Assembly: GCA_964386235.1 (NCBI GenBank)
Contig: CAYLSH010000001.1
Span: 55,085 to 119,084 of the forward strand
Reading direction: 5' to 3'
DNA: 64,000 nt
Origin: RGIG8767 sp964386235
Lineage (GTDB): Bacteria; Bacillota; Clostridia; Lachnospirales; Lachnospiraceae
Shown here piece by piece: positions 44,701 to 52,751 of this stretch. Position numbers and translations under genes: made by a program. The notes beneath the pieces are model-generated. The model saw nothing but the letters and a program-made list of their open reading frames with translations, did not search any database and was not told the origin of the DNA. Position 1 is the stretch's first letter; every line of letters starts with the position of its first letter.

Positions 44701-46617
44701 TCTGTCAGCACTTGCATAAGCATCAAATTTCAAAGTATAATTACCACCCGCCTGTAACGGCACGGCATCCTGTAATAACTGGATCGCATAGTCCACATCG
44801 CCCGCGTTTTCTGTTTTGATCTTAACAGATTTGCCATTGATTGCTCCAGCCGTAGTAATCTCAGCACTACCCTTACCGTTACCTGCAGTCTTAAACTGCC
44901 AGTTTGTTGCATCCGTTAAACTTTCTGTAGTTTCAAAATCACCATTTATCAGATAGTTGTCATTATCATCCGGTTCACGGATGATAACATCTCCTGTTTC
45001 CGGTTTCTTGACATTTTCATCGTACTTATCTTTCTGATATACTCTGACATAGTCCACCTCATACGGACGGGCAACAAATGTTTCATCATCCGGATAGCCT
45101 ACCCAGCTGCCACCAACCGCGAGATTTAAAATAATATAGAAATTCTGGTCAAATGGTGCCGGATATGTTAATTCACCGCTGCCATCTGATTTTGCCGTAT
45201 ACCAGTCACTTTCTTCATGGTATTTGATTCCGTCCACATACCATGTGATCTTACCCGGTTCCCATTCACAGGTAAAGGTATGGAATTTTTCAGAGAAAGT
45301 TCCGTTATTCAGTAAATAAGTACCCTGACTTTCATGATGGCCATCACTGGAATTGTGTCCGTAATGAATCGTACCATGCAGTTTATTAGGAGTCTGTCCC
45401 ATAACTTCCATGATATCGATCTCACCGCATCTCGGCCACTGTCCATATACGTTTTCATCCGTTGCCATCAGCCAGAATGCAGGAAGATACCCCATACCTT
45501 CCGGCACTTTTACTCTTGCTTCAAACTTACCATATTTGAAATCATGTTTATTCTGTGTATTGATACGTCCGGAAGTATATGAATACTTTCCGTTATTTTC
45601 TGTCTGGATCGGTGTAATGATTAATTTTCCGTCTTTTACGGAAATATTGTCCGTACTGTCCACATATTTTTGTAATTCTGCGTTTACCCAGCCCGGCTCA
45701 TGCAATTCCACATTCCAGTCAGCACGATTTAACTCTGTTCCGTTAAATTCATCCGCCCATACCAGGTGATAACCGGATGATGGAGTCGGTGCCGGTGTCG
45801 GAGTAGGAGTACTGCCTCCATTATCCGATGAAGAATCCTCCCCATCATCGGATGAAGAACCGGATGTAGGATCGGGTGTATTCTGTGCAGGCTGTAAAGG
45901 TTGTTCTGCCGTTTCCTCTTCCTGCTCCACGTTCTTTGCAACATTGCCGATTGTCCGATCCGAAAATACGGACTGCTTTTTATCATTATCCTTACCGATA
46001 ATATCTTTTTCAATTGTTCTTTCTGCGTCCTGTTTATTCACTGCCATTTTGATATTGATTCCCTTATTTTTACAACTTGTTTTTGCTGCCTGTTCCATGT
46101 AGTCCAACATATCTTCGATATCCGCATCCGTCATACTCTCCGCTTTAATCGATACGGTTGCATTATCATGCAGGTATCCTGCTTCATAGGCTTTATCAAG
46201 TAACTGTCCGAAACATTCTTTCAGTTCTTTGCCTTCCCCTGAAAAGGTCTCTAAAAGTGCTTTTGCGTCATCATTGATGGCTTCGACCCAAAGCACAATG
46301 CCGTCCGCATCCACATAAATCTTTAACTGCGGATTGATCGTTACCATAAATACGGCTGCATAATCTGTCACTTCCGCCACTTCCACGGTTTCTTGCGTTT
46401 CTGCATCTTCTTCTGCTACCGCCACTTCTTCCGGCACGGCTACTTCATTCTGTACCCGACTTCCTGCCGAATCCTTTTTTGAAAACAGCAAACCATGTGC
46501 CGCAACGCATACGCCGGCCACTAAAATCACAGCCGCCAATACCAATGCCCCGGTCTTTACCACAGCATTGCTTCTGAAGAATGCAATACACGCTTCCTTC
46601 CAGTTTCTTTTTCCCAT
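41791..46617 (-). CDS. RsgI-like transmembrane protein with GH16 glucanase and six CBM-like modules
   Basis: This protein has 1608 residues. A short cytosolic start of about 18 residues (MGKRNWKEACIAFFRSNAVV) and one membrane span (about 19-45) are followed at about 86-195 by the juxtamembrane domain typical of RsgI anti-sigma-I factors (AAVFMVTINPQLKIYVDADG; the family self-cleaves at its conserved Asn-Pro). After a Ser/Pro/Thr linker comes GH16 (about 282-529; Glu399, Asp401, Glu404 in GEIDIMEVMG). Then six CBM4/9-like modules begin near YLINGDFETT, YIYNGEFQEG, LIKNGSFKAG, NMFKNPNFDG, TNLVTDDWAG and NMFERGSFNE. The end is a 60-residue Glu/Thr/Val tail with no sorting motif. The cytosolic anti-sigma domain normally preceding the membrane span is missing. 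The start at 46617 has GGAGAGG upstream. Confidence 0.85.
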   Translation of the reverse strand: MGKRNWKEACIAFFRSNAVVKTGALVLAAVILVAGVCVAAHGLLFSKKDSAGSRVQNEVAVPEEVAVAEEDAETQETVEVAEVTDYAAVFMVTINPQLKIYVDADGIVLWVEAINDDAKALLETFSGEGKELKECFGQLLDKAYEAGYLHDNATVSIKAESMTDADIEDMLDYMEQAAKTSCKNKGINIKMAVNKQDAERTIEKDIIGKDNDKKQSVFSDRTIGNVAKNVEQEEETAEQPLQPAQNTPDPTSGSSSDDGEDSSSDNGGSTPTPTPAPTPSSGYHLVWADEFNGTELNRADWNVELHEPGWVNAELQKYVDSTDNISVKDGKLIITPIQTENNGKYSYTSGRINTQNKHDFKYGKFEARVKVPEGMGYLPAFWLMATDENVYGQWPRCGEIDIMEVMGQTPNKLHGTIHYGHNSSDGHHESQGTYLLNNGTFSEKFHTFTCEWEPGKITWYVDGIKYHEESDWYTAKSDGSGELTYPAPFDQNFYIILNLAVGGSWVGYPDDETFVARPYEVDYVRVYQKDKYDENVKKPETGDVIIREPDDNDNYLINGDFETTESLTDATNWQFKTAGNGKGSAEITTAGAINGKSVKIKTENAGDVDYAIQLLQDAVPLQAGGNYTLKFDAYASADREVKVNSKAPNNGWYAYLDKTIKLTTTPVTYSYDFTMIHADDAECTVEFNMGALGSTADIVIDNVSLVLKDIDENLRESIINPPKTVRADGNYIYNGEFQEGDKHLGYWNVPNGANVSVTSLEDGRRLKVVVPSNGNVTISQDNVPVVAGQKYELSLDAAVPAGGSVNIGFDGTDYTVPAGTNGSWSQNFTTTSGKDTRNISITFSGAGTYYLDNVRIDEDALIKNGSFKAGFSGFEPFVDASATASYVVDTMNEDSAASFTINNTGDADWKVQLKQSGVELKKDQWYKLSLKMKSSQDRKVQVNIQRDGNLHNNDWTPYLQQVADVTGNYQTFAYEFQMTEADDAQSVFNISMGAVAGTQISTQHTVVIDEIVLEEIEAKDPGVTESENMFKNPNFDGLDNWITTWDTQWDANNSEFTAVAEAKAENNQLIYTITNVGKNDYSVQLKQEGIDFEEDATYRASFDVSSTVARNIKFSLMKDDKDWYAGVDSIPVTTELKKVTFDFTPKSGMSTYADLTFQLSLGKVGEESPASTLTFANMKLVKLEKTQTPEITPVEVNLSDVTLVKTKDKDGNVVSDTTNLVTDDWAGSANPTVTDGTIKATVTNPGENPWDVQLQQFGKNLEAGCEYKLTFKGKASAEKLIQVGLQESGGDYTVYSLMNGQNIAAKLSATEKSYTVTFTMNETGDSNATLFFNLGNVTTANAGYIMAADGETQPGEDPDTPETSSDNMFERGSFNEEDTAYIEGGTNVWDFWFAYSADPSATEPTTTYTDGCMTVSIANEGNVPHGIQLKYRPALTLEKGASYKLTFDVTSSVSRAIVSQFQDPSYNTYGWKQTELTAGTTQTVTVEFTYDGETRSDYSFCVNMGKLDGAAAIGEHTIQFDNFKLVKVGTSTPTANLLLKTLNSGIVEMETTMEEVTSVEETTEETASVEEESTSVEETPSVEETVMEEETTEEETEEEAMEEISTEE

Positions 46618-46782
46618 AACTACCTCTCCTTGTTTCTGCCTGTTTATAGCTTCATTAGGACGAGGATAACAAAAAAGCAGCACACAAAATATCATTTTCT
46701 TGACTAAAGTATAACTTTTATGTGCTACATTTTGATATATTTAGGAAAGGAAATCCCGATGGTATCCTTTATTCTTATTTAA

Positions 46783-47043
46783 TCACTCCACAATCAGATA
46801 TCTTCCGTCTCCAACATCAAACACTTCATCCGCGTCCAAAATCTCATTTTCATCCGCGCCTTCCATGTCCACGCACTCTTCATCAAAATATTCCCAAACT
46901 TCTTTTTTGGAATGAACCACTACCGCCATGCATTCCTCCAAAAAAGCCTCCGCTTCTTCAAAATTGTCCGCAACGGGCTCCGGAAATAATTGTGTCTGAT
47001 TCTTTAAAAAACAATTCACTACGGCATCATCATATCCCTGCAT
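46783..47043 (-). CDS. Small acidic conserved hypothetical protein
   Basis: This 86-residue protein starts MQGYDDAVVNCFLKNQTQLF and is strongly acidic at the C-terminal end (MEGADENEILDADEVFDVGD). It has no membrane span, signal peptide or known motif. The ATG at 47043 follows AAGGAGG by 7 bases; a TTG two codons earlier is less likely. It begins 20 bases after maf on the same strand and ends 165 bases before the large glucanase gene. It looks like one of the small clostridial proteins with a conserved EEAEAFLEECMAVVV core, but I cannot name a family. The 165-base gap downstream holds no clear terminator or promoter. Confidence 0.75.
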   Translation of the reverse strand: MQGYDDAVVNCFLKNQTQLFPEPVADNFEEAEAFLEECMAVVVHSKKEVWEYFDEECVDMEGADENEILDADEVFDVGDGRYLIVE

Positions 47044-47063
47044 ACTCAATCCTCCTTGTCATA

Positions 47064-47642
47064 TTAGGATAACAGATTCAGACTGTTTAAAATCTGATAC
47101 AGTTTACCGACCGGAAGACCTACCACGTTATTGTAATCTCCCTTAATCCGTTTGATGTATCGGGCAAAATATCCCTGAATGGCATATCCCCCTGCCTTAT
47201 CATAGGGTTCCTTAGTTGCAATGTAATCGCGGATCTCCTCATCACTCATGTGATAAAGTTCCACATCCGTTTCCGCATAAAAAGAACTGACATGAGTCTC
47301 ATTCTCATCCTTCCAGATCACGCTGACTCCTGTGTATACCGTATGTACTTCTCCCTGAAGCATTTTGATCATCTCATACGCTTCTGCTTCGTTTTTGGGT
47401 TTGCCGAGCACTTTGTCCTCATACACAACAATCGTATCGGCACCGATTACAACAGCATCTTTATTGCTTCTTTCATATACATCCCTTGCTTTTGTATAGG
47501 AGAGGTCCTTTACAATGCTGACCGGTCTCTGGCGCAGGATCACTTCCCCTTTTCTGCTGACACAGGTGCGGAATTTGATCCCGATCTGCGTCAGTAACTC
47601 TTTTCTTCTCGGCGATGCCGAGGCCAATATAAACTCTCTCAT
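47064..47642 (-). CDS. maf: Maf-like nucleotide pyrophosphatase
   Basis: This 192-residue protein of the Maf/YhdE family hydrolyses non-canonical or dTTP/UTP-type nucleoside triphosphates to monophosphates. It begins MREFILASASPRRKELLTQI, followed by VVIGADTIVVYEDKVLGKPK and GGYAIQGYFARYIKRIKGDY with NNVVGLPV near the end, all standard. The ATG at 47642 follows GGAGAAAA; an upstream in-frame start lacks a site. It lies 36 bases after ppk, so it is probably the next gene of the same operon. Confidence 0.93.
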   Translation of the reverse strand: MREFILASASPRRKELLTQIGIKFRTCVSRKGEVILRQRPVSIVKDLSYTKARDVYERSNKDAVVIGADTIVVYEDKVLGKPKNEAEAYEMIKMLQGEVHTVYTGVSVIWKDENETHVSSFYAETDVELYHMSDEEIRDYIATKEPYDKAGGYAIQGYFARYIKRIKGDYNNVVGLPVGKLYQILNSLNLLS

Positions 47643-47678
47643 TTTTTCTCCATTCCCTTGCAACTTTTAATGAATTGC

Positions 47679-49829
47679 TTAATCCGCATGTGCTTTTGGT
47701 ATGAAACGTCTGGAAGAACCGTTTCCATATCCAAATTTCATTCTGCTTAAATTTTCCCTTTTTGCCTCTTCTTTTGCTTCCCTGCAAAATTCAGACTGTG
47801 AATTGAACGCCTTACGTCCCTTCATCGACTGTTTTAAGTACGTTCCATCTGTCTGCATTATATGCGCTTTTTTTGTATCCTGCAATTCCAACTCTAAAAT
47901 ATGCATGATCTTTTTTTGTAAAACATCCTCTTCTATCGGGAAAAGAATCTCCACACGTCTCTCTAAATTACGTGGCATCCAGTCCGCGCTTGCACAGAAC
48001 ACCTCGGGATTGCCATTATTTTCAAAGCAGAAAATCCTGCTGTGTTCCAAAAAATCACCCACAATGGAGCGGACCGTAATATTCTCACTCACACCCGGTA
48101 TCCCGACTTTCAAACAGCAGATCCCCCTGACGATCAGATCAATCTTTACCCCTGCCTGTGAAGCCTCATACAGGGATACAATGATATCCTTGTCACAAAG
48201 GGAATTGACCTTTGCAGTGATCCTTGCCGGATATCCCTTCTTTGCGTTTTCTTTTTCCCTGTCTATCAACTGGATAAAACGGTTTTTCAGCCAAAGCGGT
48301 GCCAGTCCGAGACGATTCCATGACAATGGTTCCGAATAGCCGGAAAGCATATTAAATACAGCGGTTGCATCCTCACCATATTCTTCTTTACAGGTAAACA
48401 AACCGATATCCGTATACATTTTTGCCGTAGCATCGTTATAATTACCCGTTCCCAGATGTACATAACGACGTATGCCGTCTTCTTCCCTGCGTACAACCAA
48501 TGTGATCTTACTGTGCGTTTTTAAGCCCACAAGACCATAGAGTACATGACAGCCTGCCTGCTCTAATTTTCTCGCCCAGACAATATTGTTTTCTTCGTCA
48601 AAACGGGCTTTTAATTCTACTAAAACGGTTACCTGTTTGCCATTCTCTGCTGCCTGTGCCAGTGCACTGATAATGGGAGAATTGCCGCTGACCCGGTACA
48701 GCGTCTGTTTGATTGCCAGTACCTTTTCATCCTGGGACGCTTCCTTGATAAAATTCACAACCGGTGAAAATGTCTGGTAGGGATGATGGAGCAGAATATC
48801 CTGCTTGCGGATACATTCAAAAATGCTCTTATCTTCCTGTATTTCCGGTACAATCTGCGGAATATGTGGTTTATTCTTATATTCTTCAAATCCTTCAATT
48901 CCGTACATTTTCATAAGGAAGGTCAGATCCAGCGGTCCTTCCATCTCATAGATCCCGCTTTCCGTAATATTCAGTTCACGGCTGATGATCTTAAGAAGAC
49001 GGGCATCCATTCCTTTTTCAACTTCCAGACGGATCGCCTGTCCCCACTGACGCCTTTTAATCTGTTTTTCAATTTCTTTTAACAGATCCGCCGCTTCTTC
49101 CTCCTCAATGGTAAGATCCGCATTTCGCATAATACGGAAAGGACAGGTCGTAACCACATCATAATTGAGGAAAAGTTTATGAATATTGCGCTCTATGATC
49201 TCTTCTAAAAGAATCACTTCCCTTGCTTCTTCTTTTGCGGGAAGCATAACAATCCTTGGAAGAACGCTTGGCACCTGAACGGTTGCAAATTCCAGTTCTT
49301 TTTCTTTTCCCTCTTTTTTCCTTAACAACGCCCCTATATTGAGCGATTTATTCCGAATTAACGGAAAGGGTCTGGACGAATCCACCGCCATCGGTGTCAA
49401 CACCGGATACACGTTTTCTTCAAAATAACGATCCACAAATTCGCCCTGTTCCTTTGTGAGTTTTTCATGTACTTCCACCATTTCAAGGCCTGCTGCCTTT
49501 AACTGCGGTAGAAGGGTTTTGTTATATATCTCATATTGTAAGCCAACCAGGTCATGGGTTTTGTCCGCGATTGCCGCCAGCTGTTCCTTGGGCGTCATGC
49601 CCGCAATGTCCGGCTTATTATATCCGGCATTTACCATATCCTTTAATGAGGCAACCCTTACCATGAAAAATTCATCCAGATTGGATGCGGTTATGCTTAA
49701 AAATTTCAGCCGTTCAAACAACGGAATCTGCTTATCACAGGCTTCACTTAATACACGCTTATCAAATAATATCCAGCTTAGTTCCCGGTTATAAAAATGC
49801 TCCGGACTGCTTAATTTTTTATCGCTCAC
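47679..49829 (-). CDS. ppk: Polyphosphate kinase 1
   Basis: This 716-residue enzyme makes polyphosphate from ATP by way of a phosphohistidine. It starts at GTG behind an AAGGTGG site. Domain order is the N-terminal helical domain (YNRELSWILFDKRVL, TASNLDEFFMVRVASL), the H domain with EEAREVILLEEIIERNI, then two PLD-like catalytic halves: VLVELKARFDEENNIVWARK and GLKTHSKITLVVRR with the phosphorylated His in THSK, followed by YVHLGTGNYND and the second copy IDLIVRGICCLKVG. It lies 16 bases after the exopolyphosphatase gene, giving a compact polyphosphate module. Confidence 0.96.
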   Translation of the reverse strand: MSDKKLSSPEHFYNRELSWILFDKRVLSEACDKQIPLFERLKFLSITASNLDEFFMVRVASLKDMVNAGYNKPDIAGMTPKEQLAAIADKTHDLVGLQYEIYNKTLLPQLKAAGLEMVEVHEKLTKEQGEFVDRYFEENVYPVLTPMAVDSSRPFPLIRNKSLNIGALLRKKEGKEKELEFATVQVPSVLPRIVMLPAKEEAREVILLEEIIERNIHKLFLNYDVVTTCPFRIMRNADLTIEEEEAADLLKEIEKQIKRRQWGQAIRLEVEKGMDARLLKIISRELNITESGIYEMEGPLDLTFLMKMYGIEGFEEYKNKPHIPQIVPEIQEDKSIFECIRKQDILLHHPYQTFSPVVNFIKEASQDEKVLAIKQTLYRVSGNSPIISALAQAAENGKQVTVLVELKARFDEENNIVWARKLEQAGCHVLYGLVGLKTHSKITLVVRREEDGIRRYVHLGTGNYNDATAKMYTDIGLFTCKEEYGEDATAVFNMLSGYSEPLSWNRLGLAPLWLKNRFIQLIDREKENAKKGYPARITAKVNSLCDKDIIVSLYEASQAGVKIDLIVRGICCLKVGIPGVSENITVRSIVGDFLEHSRIFCFENNGNPEVFCASADWMPRNLERRVEILFPIEEDVLQKKIMHILELELQDTKKAHIMQTDGTYLKQSMKGRKAFNSQSEFCREAKEEAKRENLSRMKFGYGNGSSRRFIPKAHAD

Positions 49830-49845
49830 CCAGACACCACCTTCT

Positions 49846-51390
49846 TTACTTTTCTTTTACATGCTTAATGACCGGTTTTAGATAGAATACATCCTCAAAG
49901 AAACGGGCCCGTTCCCTTAAAAGTCCCATTTCCAGGGTAATATCCTTGTTTGTGTTAACCGAAATGACAAATGCCCCGTCTTTAATCTTTACGGTAATAT
50001 CCTTAAATTTCTGCTTGTGGCTCCGGTCAAGTCCGTTTGCCACTCTCAGGATGGCAGACAGCTTCGTAATCCGCAGATATTGTTCTGAAGAAATCATATG
50101 ACCGGCTGCGATGGCTTCATAGGATTCAAATTCCAGATGATTATACTTTACCACGTTGGCAACGATCTCCCTTTCCTCATTGGAAAGACCGATAATCTCC
50201 GTAGCCATAATAATATTATAACTGCAATCACCCAAATTATATAAACTGATGTATTTTCCGCAATCATGCAAAATAGCAGCGATCCGAAGAAGGAGCCGAT
50301 CCCGTACGGAAAGTCCGCTTCTCTTCTTTAAGGCATCAAAAATCGTCATCGTAATGGTTTCCAATGTCTCCGCCCTTTTGACACTTCCCATATAACGCTT
50401 GCTGATGTTTTTGGCACAGGCTATGATATCCTCTTCAAAATCATGGGTGCGTTTTAACAAATGCTTATTTTCCCCATATTCATATGCCATACCGTCGCAA
50501 AGACTGATACCCGGTGCCCAGATTAGTTTCGCACCCGTCATACGGACGGCTTTTGCAATCAGCGCAGCAGATATATACATCTTATTTAATCCTGCTTCAT
50601 CCAGGTCGTATTTCTTCTTTTTTTCCGAAAGAGACTCATTTTTCAGTGCATCGTAATAACTCAGGAAGGTTTTATGATCAATATATCCCGCTGTATGACT
50701 GCCCAATAATTTTTTCTGAAGCAGGACGGACACATAATCATCCACTATGATCACATTTTCAATCTGTCCTTCCTTTAGATACAGTTTTTTGAAAACTTCA
50801 AACTGGGAATCAATCATCTCATCTAACAAGGCCTCATATCTGGCATACCCGGAGGAGAGTTCATGCAGTCTTTCCTGCAGTCTGAGTACCCCGAGTTTCA
50901 TATTCTGAGTGGCAACTAACGTATCGTGTTCAAATAAGGACAACTGAATACTTCCGCCACCAATATCAAGGATCCCCGTTCCTTTTTCTATAATGGTATT
51001 AAACTCACTCCCCGTTGATGCCACGGATTTGTAAGTTAAGAAACGCTGTCTGGAATTACTTAAAACCTCGATTCGTATACCGGTACGTTGTTCGATCAGA
51101 TCCAGTAAAATCTGCGTATTCCTGGTTTCCCTGATCGCACTGGTTCCATATGCCACATACTGTGAGACACCGTAGGATTTCATAATTTCACGAAAATCAC
51201 ACAGCACTTTACAGAGTTCATTTACCTTTTCAGAGGCAATCTTACCGGTAAAAAAAGTTTCCGTTCCCAGATCAATACCATAGCGGACGGAATCCACTTC
51301 TTTCATAATATTGGATGGTAAGAATTCATATATCTTCATATGCAGCAGATAGGAGCCCACATCAATTGCCGCAAATAGCTTTACACCCAT
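49846..51390 (-). CDS. ppx: Exopolyphosphatase (Ppx/GppA) with C-terminal HD domain
   Basis: This 514-residue ASKHA-fold phosphatase removes terminal phosphates from polyphosphate or pppGpp. The N-terminal motif FAAIDVGSYLLHMKIYEF and GTGILDIGGGSIQLSLFEHD mark the nucleotide/phosphate site. The C-terminal half (about 310-514) is an HD-type domain with AAILHDCGKYISLYNLGD and YNHLEFESYEA, as in long Ppx proteins. The start at 51390 has AAGGAAGG at 7 bases; an ATG two codons earlier is too close. It stands between the DUF815 ATPase gene and ppk, all on the minus strand. Confidence 0.92.
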   Translation of the reverse strand: MGVKLFAAIDVGSYLLHMKIYEFLPSNIMKEVDSVRYGIDLGTETFFTGKIASEKVNELCKVLCDFREIMKSYGVSQYVAYGTSAIRETRNTQILLDLIEQRTGIRIEVLSNSRQRFLTYKSVASTGSEFNTIIEKGTGILDIGGGSIQLSLFEHDTLVATQNMKLGVLRLQERLHELSSGYARYEALLDEMIDSQFEVFKKLYLKEGQIENVIIVDDYVSVLLQKKLLGSHTAGYIDHKTFLSYYDALKNESLSEKKKKYDLDEAGLNKMYISAALIAKAVRMTGAKLIWAPGISLCDGMAYEYGENKHLLKRTHDFEEDIIACAKNISKRYMGSVKRAETLETITMTIFDALKKRSGLSVRDRLLLRIAAILHDCGKYISLYNLGDCSYNIIMATEIIGLSNEEREIVANVVKYNHLEFESYEAIAAGHMISSEQYLRITKLSAILRVANGLDRSHKQKFKDITVKIKDGAFVISVNTNKDITLEMGLLRERARFFEDVFYLKPVIKHVKEK

Positions 51391-51431
51391 GCCCATTCCT
51401 TCCTTTATCCGTTTGTACTGTCAGATGTCCG

Positions 51432-52721
51432 TCACTTTCCTAACAGATAATCGATAAACTGCTGTGCCGTTCTGCCGGAAAGTCCGCCATGGGACAATTC
51501 CCATTTGTTGGCTTCCAATAACAATTCTTCCTTCGGCATTGTAACACCATAACGGTCTGCCAAAGTTTCCACAATCGTATTAAACTCCTTTTTATCCGGT
51601 GCACAGAAGAAAATGGATACACCAAACCTGGCAAAGAGGGAGAGTTTTTCCTGCACGGTATCCGATGCATGCAGATCGTCCCTTCTGCCCTCTTTATCCG
51701 CAAAACTCTCACTGATCAGATGGCGTCTGTTACTGGTTGCATAAATCAGTACATTATCCGGTTTCTTTTCAAGTCCGCCCTCAATCACGGCTTTTAAGTA
51801 TTTGTATTCGATTTCAAACTCTTCAAAACTAAGGTCATCCATATAAATGATGAATTTGTAATGCCTGTTTTTGATCTGTGAAATCACATCCTGCAGATCC
51901 ACAAACTGATGCTTATATACCTCTATGATACGAAGTCCTCTGTCATAATAGGCATTGGCTATTGCTTTGATACTGGAGGATTTGCCCGTTCCCGCATCCC
52001 CAAATAAAAGACAGTTATTGGCTTTTTTACCGTTTACAAATGCCTCGGTATTGTCCACCAGTTTCTGTTTGGGTATCTCATATCCCACCAGATCATCCAA
52101 GGATACGTGCGCAATATTGCGAATCGGTTCAATACGGGCTCCCTCACCGGTATGTACCACACGAAAAGCCTTATGCAGTCCGAATTTGCCCACACCGTAA
52201 TCCTTATAAAACGACGTCAGATGATCCTTCATTTCCTCGGGCGAATTGCTTTCGTTAAATTTTTCCGCCAGTTTACAGATCCGGTCCCGAATTCTGGCAT
52301 TGTATACCTTGCTCTTTCCTTCTTTTGCTTCATAATGAAGGATAAAATCAAATCCTTTGAGGGAAAGCGTCCTCACCATATCCGTAAAATCATAATCATA
52401 AAACTCTTTGAAAATCATGATGTCATGCAAAACAGCATCGTTTATGGTCCCCTCAATCGCACCTGTAATCTCACAGGAACGGCTGTAACTGTTTTCATTA
52501 TTCACTAAGAGATTGGCAAGGTAACAATGCCAGAGATTGCCGTAAAATCCAAGATCCCCCGCCATTTCCAAAAGTCCGTGCATGCATTCATACAAAAGAC
52601 TGCGAATATCCTCCTCATTGTAATATTCGTCCTTATAATGCTCCATCAGCCATGCCATGTCTTCCAACAGGCGGCCATCTTCTCCAAAATCCTTATAAAT
52701 CAGTAATTCACACTCTCTCAT
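51432..52721 (-). CDS. DUF815-type AAA+ ATPase
   Basis: This 429-residue cytosolic P-loop ATPase has an N-terminal helical region of about 190 residues with no known motif. It is followed by an AAA+ core: ISLDDLVGYEIPKQKLVDNT, Walker A FGDAGTGKSSSIKAIANAYY, Walker B IIYMDDLSFEEFEIEYKYLK, sensor 1 IYATSNRRHLI, and a C-terminal lid ending GGLSGRTAQQFIDYLLGK. DUF815 proteins are widespread in bacteria with little known function. It lies 30 bases after pheA and 41 before ppx, so a shared transcript with the polyphosphate genes is likely. Confidence 0.88.
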   Translation of the reverse strand: MRECELLIYKDFGEDGRLLEDMAWLMEHYKDEYYNEEDIRSLLYECMHGLLEMAGDLGFYGNLWHCYLANLLVNNENSYSRSCEITGAIEGTINDAVLHDIMIFKEFYDYDFTDMVRTLSLKGFDFILHYEAKEGKSKVYNARIRDRICKLAEKFNESNSPEEMKDHLTSFYKDYGVGKFGLHKAFRVVHTGEGARIEPIRNIAHVSLDDLVGYEIPKQKLVDNTEAFVNGKKANNCLLFGDAGTGKSSSIKAIANAYYDRGLRIIEVYKHQFVDLQDVISQIKNRHYKFIIYMDDLSFEEFEIEYKYLKAVIEGGLEKKPDNVLIYATSNRRHLISESFADKEGRRDDLHASDTVQEKLSLFARFGVSIFFCAPDKKEFNTIVETLADRYGVTMPKEELLLEANKWELSHGGLSGRTAQQFIDYLLGK

Positions 52722-52751
52722 ATATGCTCCTCTTTTTGCAACGCAAAATAT

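Noticed and set aside
41791..46695. Longer form of the RsgI-like protein with 26 extra residues as a hidden anti-sigma domain
   Set aside because: The extra stretch has no similarity to the RsgI anti-sigma domain, and GGAGAGG marks the inner start at 46617.
46618..46782. Sigma-I promoter before the RsgI-like gene
   Set aside because: No convincing sigma-I or sigma-A boxes could be placed; only weak TATACT and GATATT candidates with poor spacing.
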